Assembly (NCBI GenBank): GCA_937973565.1
Contig: CALJKQ010000047.1
Span: forward strand, 20,728-84,727
Reading direction: 5' to 3'
Length of the DNA stretch: 64,000 bases
Origin: an uncultured Saprospiraceae bacterium
Lineage (GTDB): Bacteria > Bacteroidota > Bacteroidia > Chitinophagales > Saprospiraceae
Shown: positions 17,049 to 24,876 of the stretch, piece after piece
How the letters are laid out: every line of letters starts with the position of its first letter
How positions within the stretch are numbered: position 1 is the first letter of the stretch
Notes under the pieces: model-generated
The model's database searches: none
What the model saw: only the letters and a program-made list of their open reading frames with translations
What the model was told of the DNA's origin: nothing
Position numbers and translations under genes: made by a program

Positions 17049-17378
17049 CAATGCCAATAAAACAATGTAGGATCCGGATAGCAGACCTCAGACAATTCAA
17101 AACTTGCTTTATAGCGACAATTGACTCTATAACAAAAGTTATATAAGATTTGTATAGATTTTATGTACTTTAAATATTTGGACTATTGACAAAAACGGAA
17201 CTATATATTATGTTTGTATCGAAAAATTTACGCAAGTAGATAACCCATAAATAGAACAAACATGGAGATACCACCTGATCAATAGCAAGCCCAGCCAGGA
17301 AATGATCTTATTTACACCCAGACGATTATGATGGAGCCGGACAATCCATCGCTATTGTTAACTTATTAATTTTACATT
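17049..17378 (+). promoter_or_regulatory. Promoter and long 5' leader of module copy 1
   Basis: Contains a dyad TATAACAAAAGTTATA (17128-17143), a promoter (TTG 17186-17188, 20-base spacer, perfect -7 box TATGTTTG 17209-17216), and a leader of about 157 nt. Two mini-ORFs lie in the leader: MEIPPDQ (17262-17285) and MMEPDNPSLLLTY (17328-17369). Each element recurs at nearly the same distance before copy 2 of the lipoprotein gene; the dyad starts 251 and 250 bases before the two ATGs. Confidence 0.65.
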
Positions 17379-18218
17379 ATGGAAAAATTTAATTCACCCA
17401 AAGTAGGGGGGGGCAAAACATTAATTGGAGAAAATCCAAAAGAAATTTCAAAAAAATGGCTTAGGGGATTATTAATCATCCCCGGTGTTCCATTCCCCTT
17501 TTTACTGATGGCATTCCTGAGTTTTTATATCCTTTCCTGCAGCGATGCCGAACATGTTGATAACAGTCTAACGCCATTTGCCCAAACCCGGGAGTTGAGT
17601 GACGGGGCTTGTGACATACCATATCAGGAAGGATGTGACACGCTTACCATTGATACGTTTGTTACAATAGATACCTGTGAAGTACCAGTAAGGTTTTTTA
17701 GAAAGATATGTCAAGGATTCGGTGGAGTTACATTTACATTTGGACATTTTGTAATTAATAACAACAGCCTTCAATTAGATGATACCATTTATTGCAACAA
17801 CCTGGATACATGGTCAACTTTGTGGGCAATGGGAAACAATACCGGAGCCGAGGCAGCTTGGGATAATTTCAGAAAGCAGGTGTCAATTGCTGTCGAAAAA
17901 ATGGTCATACTCGATTATATATCCAAAAATTCAGGTAACTACGATTGTGAAAGTTCGAGTAGCGTAATCACAATAGCCTCATCATTCATAGAAACCAACT
18001 GTAAAGCCATTTGTGGTGAGCAGGAAGAAGGAGTTTGGAATCTCAGAGATGTAGTTTGCGGTAATGGGTGTTGTGTAAGATTTACGGACTATTGTATAAG
18101 AAATGGGATGCTTGTCGTAAAAGCTACTCACATCGATTCTGCGCCTGGTTGTGAAACGGTGAGCAACGATTGTAGAGGAACCTTAGGCAATTGCCGCAAC
18201 TCTTGCGCCGGCTTATAA
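17379..18218 (+). CDS. Cys-rich lipoprotein of duplicated module, copy 1
   Basis: 279 residues, no family recognised. A basic, Gly-rich 28-residue cytoplasmic lead (FNSPKVGGGKTLIGEN) precedes a hydrophobic stretch (LLIIPGVPFPFLLMAFLSFY) and a lipobox ILSC with lipidation Cys54, an unusually long signal for a lipoprotein. The mature part has 16 further cysteines, an even number fitting disulfides, including CGNGCC and a Cys-rich tail ending GNCRNSCAGL. The codons for Val-Gly-Gly-Gly contain an unbroken run of eight G (17406-17413). The T9SS gene follows after a hairpin. A 75-80% similar, frameshifted copy lies at 20262. Function unknown; surface exposure is inferred. Confidence 0.75.
   Translation: MEKFNSPKVGGGKTLIGENPKEISKKWLRGLLIIPGVPFPFLLMAFLSFYILSCSDAEHVDNSLTPFAQTRELSDGACDIPYQEGCDTLTIDTFVTIDTCEVPVRFFRKICQGFGGVTFTFGHFVINNNSLQLDDTIYCNNLDTWSTLWAMGNNTGAEAAWDNFRKQVSIAVEKMVILDYISKNSGNYDCESSSSVITIASSFIETNCKAICGEQEEGVWNLRDVVCGNGCCVRFTDYCIRNGMLVVKATHIDSAPGCETVSNDCRGTLGNCRNSCAGL
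17406..17413 (+). repeat. G8 homopolymer in coding region, copy 1
   Basis: Eight consecutive G residues within the signal-region codons 10-12 of the lipoprotein gene. Gain or loss of one G would shift the frame before the lipobox, the usual layout of slip-strand phase variation. Confidence 0.6.
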
Positions 18219-18234
18219 TATGAATTCAAATCAT

Positions 18235-18258
18235 AGTGGGGCCATTTTTGGCCCTACT
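18235..18258 (+). terminator. Intercistronic hairpin, module copy 1
   Basis: AGTGGGGCC ATTTTT GGCCCTACT followed by TTTT, between lipoprotein gene and T9SS gene. It can act as a partial terminator (attenuator) or RNA-stability element. The equivalent hairpin of copy 2 has a different sequence but the same place and form. Confidence 0.6.
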
Positions 18259-18274
18259 TTTCAAATATAAAATC

Positions 18275-19918
18275 ATGAATAAAATTATACAAATTGTCTT
18301 TATTTGGACAATCTTTATATTAGAAAGTCTCGCTCAGCAAAACTTACCTGTTGAACCTTTTGAGCAGGTTCGTTGGAAGAACTTATATCCAAAATGGCAC
18401 GTTACAGAGTTTGATGAAGGCATGCTAAGTGATTCTTGTGATGGGTATAATTACTTTTTCAATTTGGCAAATGATCCGGAAAGAATATATATAAATAATG
18501 AATATATTTTTGCATATTACTTAAGAGGCAAAAGAACTAGTCCATCCGGTCATTACATTGTTAAAAGAAATTTGGATACAGGAGAAAAGGTATGGAGTGT
18601 GAGAGAAGATCATACCATGACAGGTTGGAGAACCAATATAACAAGAGCCTTGTTTTTAGATGAAGACTCAAATCTTATTCACATTGGATTAGTCCCTATC
18701 AGCACATATCCCAAAAGTCCATCCGGGTTTCAATTAGATCCACAGACACAGTTTTCGAAAAAAAAAATAGACATAAACACAGGCAATACTATTTCATTCT
18801 ATTTTCCTGACAATACAGATACTACAATTTCCATCTTACCTCAGGCAATATTCAAATATGGCCCTTACAACCATTTATACAAAGAAGGTGACAATTACAG
18901 GTGCATATATCCGGTAAAATACAATGATAAGCTGGATTTTAAATTGGTTTCACAATTGGTAGATGGTGAAGGAAGAAGGGTTGGTACAACAGATTCTATA
19001 CCCTTTTACGAGGGTCAGCGATTTGTTAATTTTACCCAAATAAATGAAGATACATTTTTGTACATTGAAACATTTAAGTTATCAGATAGCATTGTTTTTA
19101 ATTTTGTAGATAAAAATTTAAACACACTGAAATTAATCAGCATCAAGGAGAATTTCCCCATTAATGATATGTTGCTTTATTCTTACCAGCGAAATAAACT
19201 CATTTTCACGAGTTTTGATACCAAAACGAACCCTTTTGAGCCACCCATTAGCCATGTCATTTACGATTTGAAGGGGAATAAATTGCTAAATGCCAAAGTA
19301 AATTTAGATTATTTAGAATTGTATCCTACGCCATTGTTATATGGCAAAACGGATGAATTGTTTTTATTTTCAAGATACGCAAAAAAACTGGGAGTAGGAG
19401 ATTGGGATTTTTCAATGAATATTTACAAACTGACCCAGGATACAATGACACTGATATCAGCTTTTAAGGTAGACGATAAAGATAGATTTGTTTTTATGAC
19501 ATCAATTGATGAATTGCCGGATGGAGATATCTTAGTGGGTATTGAGGAAGACAATATGATTTATAAAAATGGCAATTATCAACATGACGGAAACGCTCGC
19601 GCTATGAGTACCATGCGCGTGAGTCCTGAAGCCCTGGGCTTGATTCCTGTATCTACCCACACAGCATTTTCAATTGACCAACTTAACCTTTACCCCAACC
19701 CCAGCAGTGGATCCGTTCGCATTGTCTTTCCCAATGGCATCAATGAAGGTAAGCTTGATATTTACAATGCATCGGGCACCTTGGTAATGAGCCGCGATTT
19801 TGATAAACATCTATCCAACTTCTTTGAATTTGAAGACCTACCGTCTGGTATTTATATGATCAAAGCCATTGACAAAGCAGGAAAGTCGGTAGTGGGGAAA
19901 TTGGTGGTGGTGGAATAA
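18275..19918 (+). CDS. T9SS type A exported protein of duplicated module, copy 1
   Basis: 547 residues from the ATG at 18275, which begins a signal peptide (MNKIIQIVFIWTIFILESLAQ); the 13 codons upstream run through the intercistronic hairpin and are unlikely to be used. The body (~25-455) has repeated beta-strand-like segments (YIFAYYLRGKRTSPSGHYIV, LDTGEKVWSVREDHTMTGW) suggesting a propeller-like fold, but I recognise no domain. The end is a clear type A sorting domain: LNLYPNPSSGSVRIVF, LDIYNASGTLVMS, LPSGIYMIKAIDKAGKSVVG. It should cross the outer membrane by T9SS, next to its Cys-rich lipoprotein partner. Paralog at 21160. Confidence 0.82.
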   Translation: MNKIIQIVFIWTIFILESLAQQNLPVEPFEQVRWKNLYPKWHVTEFDEGMLSDSCDGYNYFFNLANDPERIYINNEYIFAYYLRGKRTSPSGHYIVKRNLDTGEKVWSVREDHTMTGWRTNITRALFLDEDSNLIHIGLVPISTYPKSPSGFQLDPQTQFSKKKIDINTGNTISFYFPDNTDTTISILPQAIFKYGPYNHLYKEGDNYRCIYPVKYNDKLDFKLVSQLVDGEGRRVGTTDSIPFYEGQRFVNFTQINEDTFLYIETFKLSDSIVFNFVDKNLNTLKLISIKENFPINDMLLYSYQRNKLIFTSFDTKTNPFEPPISHVIYDLKGNKLLNAKVNLDYLELYPTPLLYGKTDELFLFSRYAKKLGVGDWDFSMNIYKLTQDTMTLISAFKVDDKDRFVFMTSIDELPDGDILVGIEEDNMIYKNGNYQHDGNARAMSTMRVSPEALGLIPVSTHTAFSIDQLNLYPNPSSGSVRIVFPNGINEGKLDIYNASGTLVMSRDFDKHLSNFFEFEDLPSGIYMIKAIDKAGKSVVGKLVVVE

Positions 19919-19925
19919 ATATTTG

Positions 19926-19963
19926 ATCATGTAGGTGCACAATATCTTGCACACCTACATGAT
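19926..19963 (+). terminator. Hairpin after module copy 1
   Basis: ATCATGTAGGTG (19926-19937) pairs perfectly over 12 bp with CACCTACATGAT (19952-19963). It lies 8 bases after the stop codon of the T9SS gene and is followed by TTAAATTCTT, so it is probably the 3' end of the first module transcript. Confidence 0.65.
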
Positions 19964-20261
19964 TAAATTCTTGCACACATACAATCAATATTTTTTGCCA
20001 CAACGAAAAAATATAACAAAAGTTATACGTATTTATACTTGTTTATGTTAATTTATATCGGGGTTATTGCGAAAAACAAAATTAAATATTAAGTTTGTTT
20101 TGAAAAATTGACATTGTTTAAAAACCCCTAAATAAGCTATCATGGAAAAACCACCTGACTATTAAAAAGCTCAAGCTAACAAATTGATCGTATTTACACC
20201 CAAACGGTTATGATGGAGCCAGACAATCCATCGCTATTTATAACAAATTAATTTTTACGAA
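19964..20261 (+). promoter_or_regulatory. Promoter and long 5' leader of module copy 2
   Basis: Repeats the copy 1 design: dyad TATAACAAAAGTTATA (20012-20027, identical), TTG (20067-20069), 20-base spacer, perfect -7 box TAAGTTTG (20090-20097), and a leader of about 158 nt with mini-ORFs MEKPPDY (20142-20165) and MMEPDNPSLFITN (20210-20251). The stretch TTTACACCCAAACGGTTATG and the following 25 bases are nearly identical in both leaders, more so than their surroundings. Confidence 0.65.
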
Positions 20262-21100
20262 ATGAAAATTTTTAATTCACCCAAAGTAGGGGGGGGCAAA
20301 ACATTAATTGGAGAAAATATAAAAGAAATTTCAAAAAAATGGCTTAGGGGATTATTAATCATCCCCGGTGTTCCATTCCCCTTTTTACTGATGGCATTCC
20401 TGAGTTTTTATATCCTTTCCTGCAGCGATGCCGAACATGCGGATAGCAGTTTATCGCAATTTGCCAAACCAGAGAGTTGAGTGATGGGGCATGCGATATA
20501 CCATATCAACAAGGATGTGATACCATGACCATTGACACTGTTATTACCATAGATACCTGTGATGTACCGGTCAGGTTCTTTAGAAAGATATGTACCACTC
20601 CATCGGGTGTATCTTTTACATTTGGCAATTTTGTCATCAATAACAACAGCCTTCAATTAGATGATACCACTTATTGTAACAACCTGGATACATGGTCTGC
20701 GCTGTGGGCCATGGGAAACAATGCTGCGGCCGAAGCTGCCTGGGATAATTTTAGAAAACAAGTTTCCATTGCAGTGGAAAACTTGGTAATCCTGGATTAC
20801 ATTTCAAAACATTCAGATAATTATGATTGTGAGAGTTCCATTGGTGTGGTCACAATTGCTTCTTCGTTTATAGATACTGAATGTAAGGCAATTTGTGGAG
20901 AACAGGAAGAAGGAGTGTGGAATCTCAGAGATGTTGTCTGTGGCAATGGATGTTGTGTTAGATTTACAGATTATTGTATGAGAGATGGGAAATTAGTTGT
21001 AAAGGCAACAAGAACTGAATCTGCACCCGGATGCGAGACGGTAAGCAATGACTGCAGAGGCACTCTAGGAAATTGTCGAAATTCTTGTGCAGGTTTATGA
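20262..21100 (+). pseudogene. Cys-rich lipoprotein of duplicated module, copy 2, frameshifted
   Basis: Second copy of the gene at 17379. The first 169 bases after codon 3 differ from copy 1 at only two positions, and the G8 run (20289-20296), hydrophobic signal and ILSC lipobox are kept. At 20465 one C is missing compared with copy 1 (TTTGCCAAACC against TTTGCCCAAACCC), so the lead frame stops at the TGA at 20478-20480 after 72 residues. The remaining frame (SDGACDIPYQQGCD ... GNCRNSCAGL) is intact and could be reached only from a TTG at 20477 that overlaps the stop, without a signal peptide, or by ribosomal frameshifting. The Cys pattern of the mature part is preserved, so decay is recent, the shift is reversible, or it is a sequencing error. 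Confidence 0.78.
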
Positions 21101-21118
21101 TTAATATTTAACATCTTC

Positions 21119-21143
21119 GAGGGTGCCTGGTTCAGGTGTCCTC
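21119..21143 (+). terminator. Intercistronic hairpin, module copy 2
   Basis: GAGGGTGCCTG GTT CAGGTGTCCTC forms an 11-bp stem (with three G-U pairs) followed by TTT, at the same place between the two genes as the different hairpin of copy 1. Confidence 0.6.
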
Positions 21144-21159
21144 TTTCAAAAATAAAACC

Positions 21160-22803
21160 ATGAAAAAATTTGTTTACACAATCTGCCTAGTTGTATTTTA
21201 CAATTTACAAATAGTGGCACAATTGAATTTACCGGTAGAACCCTTTGAACAAGTACGTTGGAAAAACTTGAATCCAAAATGGCACGTTACAGAATATGAT
21301 GAGGGTATGCTAAGTGATTCTTGCGATGGGTACAATTATTTTTTTAACTTGGATAATGACCCAAAAAGAGTATATATAGACAATAGTTATATATTTGCAT
21401 ATTATTTAAGAGGCAAAAGAACCAGTCCTTCCGGCCATTACATTGTTAAAAGAAATTTGGAAACTGGAGAAAAATTATGGAGTGTGAGGGAAGATCACAC
21501 CATGACAGGATGGAGAACCAATATAACAAGAGCCTTGTTTTTGGATGAAAACTCAAATCTTATCCACATTGGCTTGGTCCCTGTAAGCACATATCCAAAG
21601 GGTCCTTCAGGTTACCAATTAGATCAAAAAACACAACTATCGAAAAAAATAATCGATACAAGAACAGGCCATACTATTTCATCTTTTTTTCCTGACAATA
21701 CAGATTCAACTATTTCTATTATGCCTCAGGCGGTTTTTAAATATGGTCCCTACAATCATTTGTATAGAGAAGGGGAAAACTATCGATGTTTCTATCCGGT
21801 AAAATATTATGACAACAATGATTTTAAACTGGTATCTCAATTGGTAGATGGTGAAGGTAGGCGAGTTGGAAAAACAGATTCAATACCCTATTATGCGGGA
21901 CAGCGATTTGTAAATTTCACCAGGATTAGTGAAGATACCTTCCTATACATTGAATCATTTAAGTTTTCAGATAGCATCGTGTTTAATTTTGTAGATAAAA
22001 ATTTAAATACACTGAAACTACTCAGCGTAAAGGAGAATTTTCCCATTAACGATATGTTGCTCAATTCATACCAACGAAATAAGTTAATATTTACAAGTTT
22101 TGACACAAAAACGGATCCATTTGAGCCGCCCATTAGCCAAGTCATATACGACTTGGATGGAAATAGATTGTTAAATACAAAAGTAAATTTAGAATATTTG
22201 GAATTTTACCCCAAGCCCTTGATTTATGGCAAAACTAAAGAATTGTTTTTATTTACAAGATATGCAAAAAAACTGGGAGTTGGTGATTGGGATTTTTCTT
22301 TGAATATTTACAAACTTATGCAGGATACAATGACGCTGATATCTGCATTTAAGTTTGACGATAAAGATAGATTTGTTTTTGTCTCTTCAATTGATGAATT
22401 GCCCGATGGCGATATATTGATAGGTTTTGAGGAAGACAATATGATTTATAAAAATGGCAATTATCAACATGACGGCAACGCACGCGCTATGAGCACCATG
22501 CGGGTGAGTCCTGAAGCCTTGGGCTTGATTCCTGTATCTACCCACACAGCATTTTCAATTGACCAGCTCAATCTTTATCCCAACCCCAGCAGTGGATCCG
22601 TTCGCATCATATTTCCCAATGGCATCAATGAAGGTAAGCTGCATATTTACAATGCCTCAGGCACCTTGGTAATGAGCAGTGATTTTGACAAACATCTATC
22701 CAATTTCTTTGAATTTGAAGACTTGCCTTCAGGTATGTACATGATCAAAGCCATTGACAAAACAGGTAAGTCGGTGGTGGGCAAATGGGTGGTGGCTAGG
22801 TAG
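21160..22803 (+). CDS. T9SS type A exported protein of duplicated module, copy 2
   Basis: 547 residues from the ATG at 21160 (signal peptide MKKFVYTICLVVFYNLQIVAQ). It aligns with the copy 1 protein along its whole length without gaps of note: same NLPVEPFEQVRWKNL opening, same GKRTSPSGHYIVKRNL block and the same type A sorting domain (LNLYPNPSSGSVRIIF, LPSGMYMIKAIDKTGKSVVG). The signal peptides themselves are unrelated in sequence, while the C-terminal sorting region is the best conserved part. The reading frame is fully intact although its upstream partner is frameshifted. Stop codon TAG; a REP-like palindrome follows 11 bases later. Confidence 0.82.
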   Translation: MKKFVYTICLVVFYNLQIVAQLNLPVEPFEQVRWKNLNPKWHVTEYDEGMLSDSCDGYNYFFNLDNDPKRVYIDNSYIFAYYLRGKRTSPSGHYIVKRNLETGEKLWSVREDHTMTGWRTNITRALFLDENSNLIHIGLVPVSTYPKGPSGYQLDQKTQLSKKIIDTRTGHTISSFFPDNTDSTISIMPQAVFKYGPYNHLYREGENYRCFYPVKYYDNNDFKLVSQLVDGEGRRVGKTDSIPYYAGQRFVNFTRISEDTFLYIESFKFSDSIVFNFVDKNLNTLKLLSVKENFPINDMLLNSYQRNKLIFTSFDTKTDPFEPPISQVIYDLDGNRLLNTKVNLEYLEFYPKPLIYGKTKELFLFTRYAKKLGVGDWDFSLNIYKLMQDTMTLISAFKFDDKDRFVFVSSIDELPDGDILIGFEEDNMIYKNGNYQHDGNARAMSTMRVSPEALGLIPVSTHTAFSIDQLNLYPNPSSGSVRIIFPNGINEGKLHIYNASGTLVMSSDFDKHLSNFFEFEDLPSGMYMIKAIDKTGKSVVGKWVVAR

Positions 22804-22814
22804 GTTGGCAAGAC

Positions 22815-22837
22815 GCCCTTCGACAGGCTCAGGGCTC
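22815..22837. repeat. REP-like palindromic element, copy 2
   Basis: GCCCTTCGACAGGCTCAGGG then CTC, differing from copy 1 at one base and placed 11 bases after the stop codon of the T9SS gene. Confidence 0.8.
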
Positions 22838-22852
22838 ATATTGATATAAATA

Positions 22853-22878
22853 CATCTCGCAACACGCGTGTCGCATTT
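22853..22878. repeat. Heptamer mini-array
   Basis: CATCT then CGCAACA CGCGTGT CGCATTT: three phased units of the same family as the large array at 16786. Confidence 0.6.
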
Positions 22879-22884
22879 TTATAT

Positions 22885-23080
22885 GAGAAAGGAAATCAAT
22901 GATTTCCGTGTTTGAACGATGGGGAGCTCCGCCGATCCACTTCTCTGAAATGGATTTCTCGTTGCTGCTCGCAGTTCTCCGAGAGAAAGGAAATCTATGA
23001 TTTTCGTATTCGAACGATGGTGAGCCTTGTCGAACCACTTCGCCGCAATGGATTTCTCGTTGCTGCTCGCAGCGCTCGCA
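22885..23080. repeat. 98-bp imperfect tandem duplication
   Basis: The block starting GAGAAAGGAAATCAATGATT (22885) recurs at 22983 as GAGAAAGGAAATCTATGATT, and both copies end in TGGATTTCTCGTTGCTGCTC before GCAG. The copies have diverged in the middle. No coding potential is evident. Confidence 0.75.
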
Positions 23081-23139
23081 GTTCCTTCGCTAAATTAAAC
23101 TGTCGTTTAATTTTTTCGACTGCGTCGAAATCGCTCAGT

Positions 23140-23246
23140 CACATGTCGCATAACGCATGTAGAAAAATACCGCTCAAAGGACAGCGGTTGCCGGAAAGCG
23201 GTCGACGGACAGCGGTTGCCGGTTGCTCCGTTGCCGGTCACATCGG
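23140..23246. repeat. Heptamer mini-array plus GGACAGCGG repeats
   Basis: CACATGT CGCATAA CGCATGT (23140-23160) is followed by AGAAAAATACCGCTCAAAGG and then copies of GGACAGCGGTTGCCGG. The same order of elements is found at 28824-28910. In both places the block lies just beyond the 3' end of a minus-strand gene. Confidence 0.7.
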
Positions 23247-24239
23247 TCATTCATTAATCATCGCCCAAATCTTGTCCTTGAGGGCATCCAGGCCATATCC
23301 GGAAACACCGGAAATAAAAAGATAGGGCATGGGCACATCAATTTCTTCCGACATTTGGTTGATCATAATTTCATCCAACATATCTGCTTTGGAGATGGCC
23401 AGTAGCATTTTTTTATCTAATAATTCGGGATTGTAGAGGCGCAGCTCGTTGATCAAAACCTGTACATCCTTATTGATGTCATCACTTTCCGCGGAAACCA
23501 CAAAAAGGAGGACGGAGTTGCGCTCAATGTGCCTGAGAAATCGAATGCCGAGTCCTTTGCCGAGGTGGGCGTCTTCTATGATTCCCGGTAGATCGGCCAT
23601 CACAAAAGATCGCATATCGCGGTACTTTACCAGTCCCAGTTGGGGCACCAGTGTGGTGAAGGCATAATTGGCAATTTCCGGCTTGGCTGCCGTAATGGAA
23701 GACAACAGCGTGGACTTGCCTGCGTTGGGGAAGCCCACCAAACCTACATCGGCCAGTAATTTGAGCTCCAGAATTTTCCATTCCATCTTTCCGGGTTCTC
23801 CGGGCTGCGCATATCGCGGTGTTTGATTGGTGGCGGATTTGAAATGTTCATTGCCCAGGCCTCCCCTACCACCCTGCACGAGGATGCGGGTTTCGCCATC
23901 TTTTTCAATTTCAAAATGGACTTCTCCGGTTTCAGCATCTTTGGCTACGGTGCCCAGCGGCACTTCCAGAATCATGTCTTCTCCACTGGCTCCGGTGCTT
24001 CTCGAAGAGCCTCCGCTACCCCCGTCTCCGGCAATAACGTGCTTCTTGAATTTCAATGGGAGTAAGGTCCACATCTGAGCATTGCCCCTGACCAGGATGT
24101 TGCCCCCACGACCTCCGTCGCCCCCGTCAGGGCCGCCTTTGGGTGTCATTTTGTCGCGGTGAAAATGCGCAGAACCGGCTCCTCCGTGTCCGCTACGGCA
24201 ACAAATTTTTACGTAATCTATGAAGTTTTGCTCAGCCAT
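23247..24239 (-). CDS. obgE: Obg-family GTPase
   Basis: 330-residue ribosome-associated GTPase acting in 50S assembly and stress control. The Gly-rich Obg fold is plain (~1-157: GGPDGGDGGRGGNILVRGN, GDGGSGGSSRSTGASGED, GGRGGLGNEHFKSATNQTP). The G domain shows G1 GFPNAGKSTLLS, switch FTTLVPQLGLV, G3 DLPGIIEDA and G4 SKAD. There is no C-terminal OCT extension, usual for Bacteroidota. Adk lies 8 bases upstream, giving an adk-obgE operon. Confidence 0.96.
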   Translation of the reverse strand: MAEQNFIDYVKICCRSGHGGAGSAHFHRDKMTPKGGPDGGDGGRGGNILVRGNAQMWTLLPLKFKKHVIAGDGGSGGSSRSTGASGEDMILEVPLGTVAKDAETGEVHFEIEKDGETRILVQGGRGGLGNEHFKSATNQTPRYAQPGEPGKMEWKILELKLLADVGLVGFPNAGKSTLLSSITAAKPEIANYAFTTLVPQLGLVKYRDMRSFVMADLPGIIEDAHLGKGLGIRFLRHIERNSVLLFVVSAESDDINKDVQVLINELRLYNPELLDKKMLLAISKADMLDEIMINQMSEEIDVPMPYLFISGVSGYGLDALKDKIWAMINE

Positions 24240-24247
24240 ATACGCGA

Positions 24248-24823
24248 TTACAAATGACGATCAATCTCTGTACACAGGGCATGGAATATCTCTTCGATGC
24301 TGCCCATACCCTTGATGCTTACCGATTTTTCGTGTTGGTGGTAATATTCGTATACCGGTGTAGTTTGCGCCAGGTAAACAGAGATGCGCTTACGGATGAC
24401 CATTTCATCTGCATCATCCGGCCTGCCGGAGGTTTTACCTCTTTCCAGCAGCCTGCCTACGATTTCTTCTTCTTCTACTTCCAGGGCTATCAGAGCCGTA
24501 ATGGGTTGACCCAACTCATCCAAAAGCACATCCAACGCTTCTGATTGTGCAATGGTGCGGGGAAAGCCGTCGAAAATATACCCATTTACATCCGGATTGG
24601 CCAATACCTTATTTTTGAGCATGCCAATCGTTACACTGTCAGGTACCAATTGACCTTTGTCCATAAATGACTTGGCTTCCAGACCCAATGCGGTTTGGTT
24701 TTCGATTTCGGATCGGAATATATCTCCGGTAGAAATATGCAACAAGCCGTATTTTTCCACCAGCTTGGCTGCCTGGGTGCCCTTACCGGATCCCGGAGGA
24801 CCAAATAAAATGAGATTCAACAT
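24248..24823 (-). CDS. adk: Adenylate kinase
   Basis: 191 residues from the ATG at 24823 (MLNLILFGPPGSGKGTQAAK); a longer frame adds 38 unlikely residues. It interconverts ATP + AMP and 2 ADP. P-loop GPPGSGKGTQ, AMP-site STGDIFRSEI, and FDGFPRTIAQSEALD are all standard. The lid region is short (GKTSGRPDDAD), without zinc-binding cysteines, which is the short-lid form typical of the phylum. Translated together with obgE downstream. Confidence 0.96.
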   Translation of the reverse strand: MLNLILFGPPGSGKGTQAAKLVEKYGLLHISTGDIFRSEIENQTALGLEAKSFMDKGQLVPDSVTIGMLKNKVLANPDVNGYIFDGFPRTIAQSEALDVLLDELGQPITALIALEVEEEEIVGRLLERGKTSGRPDDADEMVIRKRISVYLAQTTPVYEYYHQHEKSVSIKGMGSIEEIFHALCTEIDRHL

Positions 24824-24876
24824 GGTTGAAATTTTGTAATCCTTTATAAATGAAACGCAAAATAAATCAAAATATA

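Noticed and set aside
16548..17100. Several long reading frames on both strands over the heptamer array (Arg/Thr/Cys-rich, 7-residue periodic)
   Set aside because: They arise because the 7-mer words contain no stop codons in most frames. The periodicity is present at the DNA level, frames overlap each other on both strands, and there is no start context or family match.
20477..21100. Independent gene starting at the TTG at 20477
   Set aside because: The frame is simply the 3' part of the frameshifted lipoprotein copy; the product would lack any export signal although its cysteines imply export.
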